Part shown: positions 24,700-36,600 of the stretch, piece by piece
Layout of the letters: each line of letters starts with the position of its first letter
Position numbering within the stretch: the first letter of the stretch is position 1
Assembly: GCA_007570785.1 (NCBI GenBank)
Contig: ML662445.1
Location: 850,063 to 914,062 of the forward strand
Direction of reading: 5' to 3'
Source: Antilocapra americana
Taxonomy: Eukaryota; Chordata; Mammalia; Artiodactyla; Antilocapridae
Length of the DNA stretch: 64,000 nt
Made by a program: the position numbers and the translations under genes
Notes under the pieces: generated by a model
What the model saw: the letters and a program-made list of their open reading frames with translations, nothing else
What the model was told of the DNA's origin: nothing
Database searches by the model: none

Positions 24700-25085
24700 C
24701 CCTAGCCTCACCCACAGGGTCCCCCAGCCCCAACCCCAATCCCTGCAGGGCACTGAGATGGGCCCCCCCCCACCCCGACCCCGCAGGGCGCTCAGAGGGG
24801 CCCTGGCCCACCCCCGACCCCACAGGGCACGAGACGGGCCCTGCTGCTCAGGCTGCCCTGGCCTCACCCATGGGGTCCCCCGATCCTGACCCCAACCCCG
24901 ACAGGTACTGAGACAGGCTCTGGCCCACCCTGACCCCGACGGGCACTGAGACGGGCCCTGGCCCACCCTGACCCCGACGGGCACTGAGACGGGCCCTGGC
25001 CCACCCTGACCCCACAGGGCACTGAGACGGGCCCTGGCCCACCCTGACCCCACAGGGCACTCAGACGGCCCACTACTCGGCCTGC
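24700..25085. repeat. 38-bp minisatellite upstream of NFATC1 exon 2
   Basis: Unit recognised by GGGCACTGAGACGGGCCCTG then GCCCACCCTGACCCC. About four clean 38-39-bp copies lie between 24905 and 25060, with older, longer and diverged copies from about 24700. The array lies within 500 bp upstream of the exon 2 acceptor in transcription direction and is C-rich on the plus strand. Its lack of stops makes it read as an apparent Gly/Arg/Pro-rich frame; no protein is inferred. Confidence 0.9.
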
Positions 25086-28000
25086 CCTGGCCTTGACCTT
25101 GCCCTCAGGGTCCCCCTGCCCCCTAGGCCCTCCTCTCTCCACTCCAGCCGTGGCCTCACACTCGGTCACGCACCCACCGGGGCTTCCATCTGCCCACATA
25201 TCCTTCCTGAAGAGCCGCACGCTGGGCCCCTTTTTTCTGCTTTTACTCAAACACTGCCTCCCCCAACCACCCTATCCCAATCCCAACCCCATAGCCCAAC
25301 ACACGTCACCCTCCCCCACTCTAGTTTTCCTCCATAATATTGACCATCCATCCTATCTTCCACTGGAGGAAACCACAGGTCTCAGGGTGGGGGCGTCAGA
25401 GCCACCCCAGTGCACCCTGTGGTCCACTCCTGTTTCCAGTCCAAACAGTACTGATTTGTTCAATGAACAGATGGACAGGGTTTAGACGCAGGGTGTTAGA
25501 CCCTGGGACCGGAACGTTTAAGAACTCTGTAACAGATTGATCACCAGAGACAAAGAAAACACTGAGGTGACCACACAGACTCTGGGGTCTCTCACGCAAC
25601 CTCTGATAGTGACTCGGGGCCCAAGAATCCTTTCAAAAGAAAAGCGAAGCAGAGGGTATTGATGTACAGCCATAACTTAGATCTTTATGTGTTAATTATA
25701 ACCTCAGTAAAATATGTGTAAAAAATCATTACTAGTGTAATTAGTCATTTTTAGCAGCAAAGTCTCACGCCTGGATTTCCGATTTGAACAGACGGTTCAT
25801 GACTGCTGGTTCCTCGTGACCACAACCTGGAGTCGAGTCTCCCAAGGTCTCTGAATAATGGAGCCACTTGAGGAAATCCTACACCACCTCCCGGGCCCGG
25901 CGCACCAGCCTGGAGATACTTCATCCAGCTTCTAGGCTTCTAAACCTCCTGGGCAGACCCCAGAGCTCGGGGCCTCAGAGTGCAGGCTCAGACACCACGG
26001 ATTTACCCAAGGCAACGGGTCCAGCGCCCTATGTTGGGGGAGATCTATTTCCATCCTCGCTTATTTCAGAAGGCGCCCACGACCACCCTCCGGTAACCCA
26101 GACCCTTATCATCCTTGCTAGTGAGGAGCTCAGGCTTTTACACTCTGAAATACCATCCCATAAAACACTCTTCTCAGCTGCCCCTGAAAGGGGAGCCCGG
26201 GAGAGCACGCAGGCCTGCCCCACCCCGGGGCCTCACAGGCAGGCTGTCTTTTGGGGAGAAGGTGTCCAGATGCTCAGAGTCGCTGCTGGAATCTAAACGG
26301 CCCCAGAGCGAGGCTGAGAGGGACGAGAGCGGGAAACTGCAGCTGAGGGAATCGAAGCTCTGGGGGGAGGAGGCGGGCGGGTAAGTGGGTCTGCAGACAC
26401 CTCCCTGCCAGCCCTGTCGACCCCACCCCCATCCACCGCCATGCTCCCGAAGGGGACGGAGGGACCCTCCCGGGGCTGCTGGGCGAAGCTGCCCTTGACC
26501 TCCTCACACCAACACCCGCAGGCTCACGGACACTTCAACACAAAACCATGAAGAGAATCAGATTACCATCTTTGCAAAACTCTCCAGGAAGTTAACAACC
26601 CTGCAAAGGCACATCCAGAAGACATGGTCAAGACTTCTGAGAAGCAGCTGGCCTGGGGGCTGCAGGTCAGGCTGCTGAGGCCCTGGAAGAGCCTGCCCAC
26701 CCCGCAGGGAGCCCTCAGGAGAGGTTTGGACACACCCACCTCAGCCTGGACCGACGGAGGAGGCCCTGGACACAGGATAGGGGCAGCGGGTGGGGGCACC
26801 TCCCACAGGAGGCCCTGGGTCCCCTGCAAGGGTCTGACCCTCGGGGCAGGACCGACCGGACAGCAGCGTCAGCCGGAATTCTCGGCACTACAGGAGCCAA
26901 GGCACTGCTCTGTGCGTCTTCCCAAAGGCGTCCAGCAGACACTCCCGGCAAGACTAGGGGCCCCTTCTGGCCACAGCGCGGTGCACACCGCGTGGACGTC
27001 TCAGCCACGTGCACAGACCTCCCACTCGGAGGGTCCCTCTTCACCGCGGCCCAACTCTCCAAACCATTCTGACCAGAGCTGCTAGTTTAGAAAACAAACA
27101 ACTGTTCCCAGTGCTGGTGAGGCTTCAGGTAAGAAGTCAGATGTCAACCAGTCCAACCGAAAGCAGGCTGGCTGGCCGGCCTGGAGTGTCCAGCAGCACC
27201 CCTGGGACAGCGAGACTTGATGAGGACCATGATCGACGAGCAGGTTATTAACAGATCGTGTTACCCGTGAACACGGCAGGGGTTTCTTCTAAACAAGTGG
27301 CTGTGCTGTGTTGGGTGTGTCCCCAGACCACGGGTGAGTTACGGAGACACTGGAGCCTTCCTCCCATACCCAGGTGCCGCAGGGGACAGCGAGGACCGGC
27401 CTCCTCCCAGGCAGGTCCTCATGACCACCAGTGCAGCACCTGGCTCCATCTTGGGGGTGGGGTCGCCCACCCTGGCCCCTGCCCCCCACCCACAGCCCCC
27501 ACACAGGCCCCTCTGCCACGCATGGCAGTCACACTGTGCCCTGAAGCAGAGGGACAGACCAGCCTGGCCCAGTACCCGCGGGGGCCCTGAGAGGGCCTGA
27601 TCTGGCCTGGACACCCCCACCCCTCCCCAAGGGCCCCCGCCCCATGGGCAGCAGCTACTAGGCCAGCGCGCTCCAGTGTCTCTGTGACATCCTGTCCTGG
27701 AGGCGGCCCCATCCGGGAGGCCAGGACACCACGCGAGGCCCCCAGGTGGACATAGCCCCCAGGCTGCCCCGGGAGGAGTCACCATTCCCCAAACTGCACC
27801 CCTCGCTCTGGGGCCACCGCAGCTCACAGCGCCCTCCTCCGTGTGAAGGACGCAGACTGCAGCACTCAGCAAAGAAGGGACTTCATTTCAAAGACAAGTG
27901 GCCAGCTCCAGGAGGGGAGCCCGAGCAGGAGGCTGGCGGGAGGCACACACACAGTGCACAAAGCCAGGCGCAGCCGGCAGGCCACTGCAGGGCCTTGACA

Positions 28001-28136
28001 GAGTCTAGGGAACAGATCTCATGCTTCCCGCTCAGCCAAACAGTATGCTGCAAATCTGTCATTTATTTTAGGAGTTACAGCTGATCCGACCCCTGAACTA
28101 CCATTTGATGACAGGAAGGTAATTTCAAGAATTAAG

Positions 28137-28386
28137 GGAAAAATCCTGCAATTAGCAGAGCAAGTCTTGCCCACCCCTACATCTGCCCACAAGACGCAGC
28201 CAAGACCCGTGGCCCCAGAGGGCAGACCAGCCCAAGCGTCAGACTCCCAGAGCCTCCCAAGAGCGCCACTGTTTAACCTAGGTCTGTCGAGAACCACGGC
28301 TCAAGGAGGAAAAGAAAGGCATGTGCCTTTATTAGAACACAAATGAGACCCCCTAAGCACGAGTTTTCCTTAATTAAGTAAATTAT
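28137..28386. promoter_or_regulatory. candidate NFAT-core cluster in NFATC1 intron 1
   Basis: Three NFAT-type cores within 250 bp of relatively AT-rich, repeat-free sequence: GGAAAAATCC (28137-28146), GGAAAA (28308-28313) and TTTTCC (28374-28379), the last abutting TTAATTAAG. The motif matches are seen; activity is inference from the known intron-1 autoregulatory enhancer in mouse, whose sequence could not be compared. Confidence 0.25.
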
Positions 28387-29094
28387 GAAGCAAAACCCCT
28401 AAGTGCCTGAACTTCATTCTGAGCTCAGCCAGAGTCTGGGACGAAGAGCTCCCTTGCAGGACAAAATGCCCACAGGTCGCTGCCAGCCCGCCCATGGCCT
28501 GCCCACCCTGGGGGCATCTCTCTGCTCCCCCTGCCCCACTTCCACCCAATTTGAGCTTATTTCACACCTGAACTGTATTCAAATCTGAGTTCTTTAACTA
28601 TTCAAAGGGATTACATTTACACGAGATGAAAATATTTTCAATGACTTTCTTAAAATCCTGAGACGCCCAGGCTGATTCACGTCACATCAGGCAGCACCGA
28701 AAGGCTCAGCACCCACGACACACACTTTCTGCCGCTGCCTCCAGAGCCTGGCTGCCCGCCAAGGAGGGTCATTAACTCACAGCGCAGGAGTCTAGGCGAA
28801 TACCAGGGAGAACCTATTCAACAAGCCTTGACCTAACGGACATTCATAAAACTGTGCCTCATCCCTGAAGACAGCCATGTCCCCACCTCCAGAGTGTCGA
28901 CCCTGTCCTCTTGGTGGACACAGAGCTGGATGCCAGCGTGGAGCCAGGGGACAATGCATGGCTCCTGGCCGGTCCAGCGACTATGGCAAGCTCCACCCAC
29001 AGCATGTCCAACAGGCCAGCACGGGCAGGAGTGTTTCCTCTCATTCTGAAAAAACACTGATTCCAAAACCACTCAGTCATGCTAGGTCTGAACA

Positions 29095-29275
29095 ACCGCA
29101 ACCTGCAGTGCAGGAGATGCAGGTTCGACCCCTGGGTCGGAAACATCCCCTGGAGAGGGAACGGCAACCCACACCAGTGTTCTTGCCCGGCGAATCCCAT
29201 GGACAGAGGAGCCTGGCCAGCTACTATCCACGGGGTCGCAAAGAGTCAGACATGACAGAGCAACTAACATTTCAC
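29095..29275 (+). mobile_element. Bov-tA SINE
   Basis: Contains TGCAGGAGATGCAGGTTCGA, CCCCTGGGTCGG, CATCCCCTGGAGAGGGAACG, CAGTGTTCTTGCCC, CATGGACAGAGGAGCCTGGC, GGGGTCGCAAAGAGTCAGAC. The 5' end is diverged or truncated. Confidence 0.93.
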
Positions 29276-31074
29276 TGAATGATCACCAAAAAGGCTGCCT
29301 GGTGCCCCTCCACTACGGCCAACTGCCTCCCGGCAGGCTCCTGACCGCTCGAACCCTCCCTGCCCAGTGAGGTCAGGACCCCTCGCCCTTTCCAAGGAGC
29401 AACAGCGATGCGGACGCACAGCTGGCCGCGCTCTCCCCACACCCACCGTGGCTGCATCGGCTGCATCGTCGCAACACCTAGCGCCCCATCGGTCACAGGC
29501 CCTGAAAGGGAACGCGACACGCGACTTTTGTTTTTCATTTTAAGGAACATCCCCTTCAGCATTTGCTGGGGTTGAACCGCAGGACACGAAGCTAGAAATA
29601 GAACTGGAAGCAGCCTGGCAGCTAGGCCTGGCCTCCCGACTCCTTGCCAGGCCTCCTCTCCCGGGTGGCGGGCGCGGCCCCACGGGGCTAGATTATAACT
29701 TCGAAGGTAGTGGAGACAAAACAAAACAAAACAAAGCCACTCCTCGCCAGGACCTTTCTGTGGGGAGCCTCTGACTGAGCAGGGGCGGCCAGGCCCGTGG
29801 GTGATGGACAGACACAGCTTTGAGGGCCAGCCTGCTCGCCACCTTCAAGGAAAACGTTTCCAGAGGCAGAGCAGCGAGCCGTCTTGGCCTCCTGAGGCCC
29901 ACAGGGCTCTGAAACCCAGCCTCGCAGCTCAAGTCTTCCCCCTCCAGGCCCCTCGTCTAAGGGGCCAAGACATCCGCAGGCTCACTGTGGCCTTCCTCCG
30001 ACAAACTCCACGGAGGAGTAAAACATCCTCTGGACAAAGACCCCCGGTGGTGGAGTGTTTCTGGAGGCCTGAGCAAACCAAGGGCGTGGGCCTGCCATCT
30101 GGAGGCTCAGGTGTGGCCCCGGGTTGCCCACCCTCTGGGTTCTGGGCCTGAGGCCCGATGGGCCACGAGCGAGCAGGGCACGTGGGCCTCTGGGGCCTCC
30201 ACACCACCACCGTCACTGAGGAGGGCAATGAGAACAAGAACTCCAAGTCTTCCTTTTCTCAGGAAACATTCCCTTTCACCCAAGAACCGTGAGCCCCCAC
30301 CCTGCACAGCAGTCCAGGCAGCGAGGGACCCGCCCCCCAGGCCGCCAGGAGGCCCCGCCCATTTCCTCCTGAGTTGCCAGGGTGACAGTCCCCAGCTGGG
30401 CGGCCAAAATAACTTAGAAAACAGGAGCCTGGGGCGGGAAGCAGGGCCACGCCCGCTGGGCCCACAGCATAGCAGCTATTTCCTGAGACCCAGAGGGAAG
30501 CAGCAGCAGGAAGCCCTCCCAGGAGGGAAGCCCCCCACCAGCCTCCTCCCCAGAGGGGCCAGGGCAGCCCCTGCTGGGCAAACAACACTCTGCCCAGACC
30601 AGGGCAGGTTATTTTTAAAACTCTGCTTTCTTTCTTCCAACAAATGGTGACTGACTATCTGCACCTGCCAAGCTCTGCACAGAAAGAACCCCAGCACCCA
30701 CAGCACAGCCCCCTCGAACGCGGGGGTGTCACGCACTCTAGAGCAAGAGGTGGCGTGAGCGGCAGGTCACAGGTGAGAAGATGCCACCCCCACTCAGAAT
30801 GGTGAGGGTGAGAGGCCCTGTGGTCAGGGCTGGTCGAGTCCTTTTGAGAAAGTGCCCAGTTTGGACTGAGCTCTGTGTCACCTCGCTTCACAATCCACAT
30901 CAGAATTGGTCAGTCATACACTTATTTCTATCCAAGTTCATTCCAGAAATAATGTGAAGTCATTTCTGTCACCCATTAAGAGCTGAAGAATTTAATATAA
31001 CAATGTAACCACTAACTTAATAATTACAACATAATGTTAGTAATTAATAATAAGAAGAAAGTACTTTATTCATA

Positions 31075-31637
31075 ACTTCTGAAACTTAGAAGCAACCAAG
31101 ATGTCCTTCGGTAAGTGAATGGATAAACTCTGAGCCATCCAGACGAGAACCATTCAGCCCTACAGCCATCAAGTCAGAAGAGGCCCGGAGGAGACACAAG
31201 TTGAGTGGCACTCAATGGAAGGAGCCAATCTGAAAAGGCCACACCCTCTTCGTTCAGTGTCCCAACTGCAGGACGCTCTGGAAAAACTAGGGACACAGTG
31301 AGCAGGTCAGTCGTTGGGGGCCGGGGATGGGGGCAAACGGGGGCGGGGCAGCAAAAGCACTCTGAATGAGCCCACTATGGTGGACCTGTGTCGTTACACA
31401 TTCATCCAAACCCACAGGGTTAAACACCCGGAGGGAACACTATGTAAACTACAGACTTTGGGTGATGATGTGTCCATGTAGGTTCATTGACTGTAACAAA
31501 CGTCCCATCTAGGGGGGACGTCAGTGGGGGGATGGCTGTGCCTGTGGGTGCAGGGGGTACACAGGAAATCTCCATAGCTTCCTCTCAATTCTGCTGTAAA
31601 CTTAAAACTGCTCTAAAATAGTCATAATAGAAAGTAT
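31075..31637 (+). mobile_element. L1 (L1M-type) 3' region remnant
   Basis: Plus-strand text matches an old mammalian L1 3' end: AGCAACCAAGATGTCCTTCG, GTGAATGGATAAACTCTGAG, ACTATGTAAACTACAGACTT, AGGTTCATTGACTGTAACAA, and the typical end CTGTAAACTTAAAACTGCTC, TAAAATAGTC. It is diverged and internally damaged. The family name is from memory. Confidence 0.8.
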
Positions 31638-33316
31638 AAGCGTCTCTCACATAATCAGATAAAAAGGGATGCTTTCTTCTAACGCCATGACAAGGTGAAG
31701 GCACCCCTGTCTCTGCCCAGAGCTCTCTCCAACTGCCTGACGCCCCTCCACCAAGGCCCAGTGAATGCAGGGCCCCAGGAGCCGGTATCCCGGAGGCCTT
31801 CCTGCAGGAAGCTTTCCTAGGACTGTGGTCCTGGAGCTGGGGGTGGGGGGATGGGGGTGGGTGGGGGGAGATGGTATACACTTGGCAATGATGCTGAAAG
31901 AGCACCTTGGGAATGTTGCTCAGCTTGCTGTCAGGGGAGCAGACATGCGCAGAGGAGGCCTTCCCCCCCACTCCCGGGGACTCCCAAGCACAGGCCTCTG
32001 CTCCAACCAGGTTAGCCTTCTGGGGCGGGTGGCAGAGGCTGAGGACACAGGACGTGAGTGGCACTCCATCCCCACCCGGCTTCCACACCCTGGAGAGGTC
32101 AGGGGAGCAGTGCACACATCACAGCCTCTCATCAAATACATCTGTTAAGAAGACTGGAAAGGGGGATGGATACCAAGGGAGAAAGTCTGCTTAGTGGAAA
32201 CAGCCCAGACGGCCCAGCCAGGACCTGCATCCAGACAGCCAAACCCAAACGAGCACAGAAGGCCCGTGGGGCCCGCTTCTCCACCTCGAGCCTCACATCT
32301 GTTCAGAAAACTGCTATGCTCTCCCACTCTCGCCTGCCTTGGCTCCCACCCACCCAAAGGCCTGGGGACCCACAGCCCAGGAAGAGGAAAAGGGAGGCCG
32401 TCCAGGGAGGACTGATTCAGGCCACCTTGGCCTGGTTGGAACATTTGTTTTTTTAAAAAACGAGCAGGACACTGCAGTTTTAAAAGAGGGGTGGTGAATG
32501 ATACGGAAAATATTATACAGTCATTGCAGAGCTGGGCGCCCAATGGTGCCAAGCTGCTGGGCTCAGCTTCACCACTTCCCCGCCACGTGGGCAGGGCCAG
32601 AGAGAGTGTCCTGAAGACAAACAAGAAAGGAGGCCGACAGGGGACACAAGAGACAGGTGGGGGGCCAGGCTGCAGGGAGGGGCTCCGGGCTCCCTCCACT
32701 TGGGGTGGCCTCCAGCTCAGGCCGTCTTCCTGCAAAACTAGGTGACTGCTCAGTGTCTCATTCCTAATGGAGAGCACACACCCTGTCCTGGGGGCTGGAG
32801 AGTTCCTGCATCAACTGCTTGTCTAAGTAGAACCTTTATTTTTGACAGAGAAGAGAAAATGAAAGAAGGAAAAGGCCAGGAACTCGGTGGTCGTGGGACC
32901 CGAAGGCTGGTTCCCCTGGGACTTTTCTTGGTGGGGCGGCAGATTTTAGCGCCAAGGAGCCTGGAGGGCAGACGTGGGGGCTCATGGCCCCCGCCCCGCG
33001 GGACGTCCAAGTCCGGGGACTGGCGCCCTGTCCCCTGGCAGGAGGGGGACCCACCGCGTCCTAAAGAGAAGGCCCCTCCAGCGGGACGGCGCCCGGAGCC
33101 TAGCGCATTTGGCAGGGCGACCCTACGACCCCAGAGGGCCTCCCCCGCCACCCTGCTCGCCCCTCAGCTTGACCTGTTTTCTGCCCCGGCGCCGCGGAGG
33201 GTGGGACGGAGGCCGGGGGGCGCCCCGGGCAGAGGGGCGGGAGCCGGGCGCGCCTCCACACCGGCCCCTCCCGACCCGGATCCGCCGCCCGCCCAGCGCC
33301 CGGCCCGCGCACCCAC

Positions 33317-33407
33317 CTGCGGGGGCCGCGACGGCGCCCTCGTCGCTCTGGTTAAACTCGAAGAGGAAGTCAAAGTCGAACTCCTGGTCCTGCTCCAGCC
33401 CCGTCAT
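33317..33407 (-). CDS. NFATC1: NFATC1 alternative first exon 1B
   Basis: Coding part of the proximal first exon, 91 nt. The start codon is at 33407-33405; the exon ends CCC GCA G|GTGGGT. It encodes MTGLEQDQEF then an acidic/aromatic run DFDFLFEFNQSDEGAV, the known B-type N terminus (human MTGLEDQEFDFEF, recalled), with one extra Gln. The single trailing base gives the same phase as exon 1A, so both splice in frame to exon 2. The peptide is rich in Asp, Glu and Phe, as in acidic transactivation segments. Confidence 0.95.
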
Positions 33408-33660
33408 GTTGGGTCGGGGTCGGGGGTCAGAGGGCCAGGGCCGGAGTCGGGGTCCAAGGTCAGGGGTCCAGGGTAGGGGTCGGGGCTCGGGGTCCAAGTC
33501 CTAGGTCAGGGGTCCGAGGTCAGGGTCGGGATCAGATTCGGGGTCCGGGGTCTCATCGGGTCTGGTGTCGAAGTCTGGGGTCGAGACGGCGTCGGGCTCC
33601 TGGGTCGGGGCCAGGCTGGGGCCCGAGGTCGGGGTCTAGTGTCTGGGTCCCGGGCCGGGC
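33408..33660. repeat. degenerate GGGTC array upstream of the exon 1B start codon
   Basis: About 250 bp of imperfect GGGGTC / GGGTCC repeats begins right next to the start codon, so it occupies the presumed 5' UTR and proximal P2. It includes three AGGTCA half sites at 33457, 33503 and 33517, the first two each followed by GGGGTCC, resembling spaced nuclear-receptor half sites. Confidence 0.8.
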
Positions 33661-36600
33661 TCCGCGACCGGGCGCGGGCCGCTGGCACCTGTGGTCGCGC
33701 CGGCGGGGCTCGGCTGCGCCCGGGCTCGGCCGCGCGTCCTCGGTAACGTGACTCCCGCGCCCCTCCCCCCGGCCCTCCCCCGCCGCGCCCCTCCCCCCGC
33801 TGTTTCCGGGTTTACATAAACAAGCGAGCGGCTCGCCGGCCGCCGGCTTCCGAGTTTTAAATAAACTCTCCCCGCGAGCTGGAGCGCACGCCTTTCACTG
33901 GTGTCCCGGCTCCCCGCGCTTCCACCCGCGCCCGGGGGGCGCCCAGGAAGCTCTCGGGGTCGGCCCCACAGCGCGAAGGAGATCCCCGAGTGCCTCCCGG
34001 GTCCGCGCTCGGGGGTACACTGGCGCCGGAGAGGGGCACACGGGGTCTTCGGCCACCTCCGTCCGCCCCCGCGGCCCGAGAACCCCTGCGGCAGGAGCCG
34101 GGTGGGCAGAGCTGCGAGTGCGGACGGGAGCTGGCGGTGGACCCCCGCCGGCCAGCAGCCTCGCTCGGGGAGGCGGGTGCAGCGAGCGACGTTGGCGGCT
34201 GCACCGGGGAGGGGGCTGGAGGGAGGGGCACAGAGACCGGGACGCGCGGTCCCGACCACAGCGGCTTCGCTGAGCGGCCGAAGGGACCTCCGGGCTACCG
34301 CCCGCCCCTAGGACGGGGAGCCCCCACCTCCGTCCTGCCGGAGTCCCGCAGGCTGGGCCGGCTCAGAACCCCCTGGATGGCAGGGCTGCCTTTCAAAGGA
34401 GCAGCTTCTTCCCCAACCCGCGCGCACGACACTGCGCTCCGGCCCGCGCGACTCAAACACCGCCCCCCCGCCCCCAACCCTGGCGCCCCGAGAGTCAAGA
34501 GGTGGGGACGCCGGGGCCGCGCCGCCGCCCTCTCGCGCGGCCTGCTACCGGCAGGCTGATGCCCAGCTGGCTACTTTTCCTTTTTGTGACCCCGCTCATT
34601 TTAGTCCCTCAAATTCGTGAAACACGCGTGCAAACGCCTGTGGGCCCACGAGTAGCCTGCCAACCATCCCTGAATGACCCCAGAGCTCCCCCAGGCAGAG
34701 CGAGAAGAGGGAGAGCCCGCGGGAGTGATACCCAAGGCCGGGGCGCAGAGCAGCCTGTGCGCACAAAGTCCGTGTACGAGCTAGGCCCGCCGGAGACCAG
34801 CCCACCCCCGGCCCAACTGGACTTTATCCCAGCTGTTATGACTTCCCCAGGGTCTTGGCGCCCCGAGAAAGAAACATCTGGAAAAGCCCGAGAAAGGTGG
34901 TCAGGAAGAATGGGGGGGGGGTGCGGGAGAGGCAGAGGATCGCCGACGGAGGAAGGAGGCGGTGCTCAATGGTCCGTTTCTGAGACTAATCCAGCCTGTC
35001 GCGAGCATCCTCCCCTCTGCCCTGCAGGCCCTCCGGCCCCTGGGGACTGCTTTTTCCGGAAGCAGAGAACCTGGGAATCACCTGACACCCCCCCCCCCAA
35101 CCTTTTCTCTCTCAGGACCCTTTTCAAATGGCTGGTTTTCTCCAGTGATAAACTATAGTTCGCTTTGGCCTGATTTAGTTTCTAATAATAGTTCTAACTT
35201 TGAGATGTATGTTGGAGGGCTGTTTTGTTTTAGTTTGCTTTTTTTTGCTGACCTTCAGGCAAATGGAAGTTCTGTTTTCCGTTCAGAAGCCACAGCATTT
35301 CATTTCTCTCTCTCTTTTTTTTTCTTTTTAAAGTTCAGCCACTTTCTCACCCCCGCCAAAAACTTACACACAAACCTAACAGCCTTTACCCACTGTTTAC
35401 ACTAAAACGTCTCTCTTCACTGTTCTGTCCTGGAGAAAGTGGGTTTACCCTTCCCGGTGGACCCGGGTCCCCCTGGGTCAGGACTCAGGTCTCCTTTGTC
35501 CCAAGGAGGAGCTGATTCCCCACCAAGGTAGCCCAAGAGGGGGCCGTTTTCTAACTGGTCCCCTCACCAGTGCCTTGCGTCTTATAAATGGTTTGGACCT
35601 ATTTGCCAATTCAGCAGACACTCCTGTCTTGATGGAAATGTTTAGCTTGGCGCTTCCTCCCAGCGGCGGCGGGTGTGCTCGGGGGCCCAGGCCTCCAGCC
35701 CCGCGAGCAACGCGGCCCCGGGGCCTTTCTAATCTGGATTAAGAGACGACGCTGAGCGAGGCGGCGGGAGAACAGGGCGGGCTTTGTTCTGTCCTGGAGC
35801 GCCGCAGGCATTCCGTGTGGAGCAACTTCTGAATGGGTGGTGGGCGTACCTACAAGGCCAGCACTTCTCTGCCTTCCCCACGCGGAAAAACAAGCACAGG
35901 GCCTTCCCGAACAACAAGCCTAATGAGCTTTGACCAGATGCTCATTAAACTGGAGGGGAAGGCTGGGGATTCCCTCAGATTCTCAGATGGGCAAGCAAAG
36001 CCCAGTCCGGCCTCCGGGGAAGGCCAGATCCTTCCGCCAGCCCTCAGCAAGGCAGGCGTGGACCTGCAGACGGGCTCTGCCTCTCACACCCGGCTCCTGT
36101 CTGTGTGAAGGATTAGATCATGCTTTCTGGTTGGCCTAATTCTGCAGTCCTGATACATGCACCGATATTTGTTTAGTCGAAGGGCATCACCGCGCCTGGC
36201 GAGCTGTCTCTGAGCAGTGGCGCCTTAGAATGGATTCTCTTCCTTAGGAAACAGGACAAATAATCACCCCCTCAGAGATGTCTTTTCTTCTTGTAAGAGA
36301 AAAAAAAGACCCTTTATTGACGACAGACCCCCGACTGCTCAGGAAAAGAAATCTAAACTTTGAAATACCCACATATTTAAAAAGCAGTGGTAAGAAACGT
36401 TGATGTAAAGTGTCCAAAGATGTAAAATCAAAATCTTAACAACTTTTAAAACTTTTCTGACGGTATGAGCTCGTCCTGTGAGCATTATCTACTGCTTACA
36501 TTTAAACATTTTCTAAATTGGCATGAAATGGTGAGAAACATAAGGTATATGTTCATATATATCTTCCTTTCATTAAAACTACATAGAAATAACATAAAAA

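Larger units (their letters stand above)
24592..33316 (-). other. NFATC1: NFATC1 intron 1 (between exon 1B and exon 2)
   Basis: Intron of about 8.7 kb used by the 1B transcript and spanned by the 1A transcript. It holds the 38-bp minisatellite just upstream of the exon 2 acceptor, a Bov-tA SINE (29095-29275), an L1 remnant (31075-31637) and a small cluster of NFAT-like cores at 28137-28379. No other gene is supported. Mammalian Nfatc1 is reported to carry an autoregulatory endocardial enhancer in its first intron; its position here is not established. Confidence 0.8.
32930..34560. promoter_or_regulatory. NFATC1: CpG island around NFATC1 exon 1B (P2)
   Basis: Dense CpG and GC content from about 32930 to 34560, enclosing exon 1B and its upstream region. 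In transcription direction, upstream of the start codon lie a GGGTC array (33408-33660), a forkhead palindrome GTTTACATAAACA (33810-33822) and a TATA-like TTTTAAATAAAC (33855-33866 on plus). A transcription start near 33830 would fit the TATA-like element. In mammals P2 drives the constitutive B isoforms. Confidence 0.7.

Noticed and set aside
23516..24823. 435-codon minus-strand frame as a single gene
   Set aside because: It is NFATC1 exon 2 plus read-through into flanking intron; the CCTCCAG acceptor at 24592 and GTGAGC donor at 23519 bound the real exon.
24870..25060. Possible CRISPR-like or regularly spaced repeat array
   Set aside because: Units are directly adjacent with no unique spacers, in mammalian intronic DNA; it is a minisatellite.
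25640..25790. AT-rich segment with L1-like end words
   Set aside because: Too short and diverged to assign to a transposon by eye.
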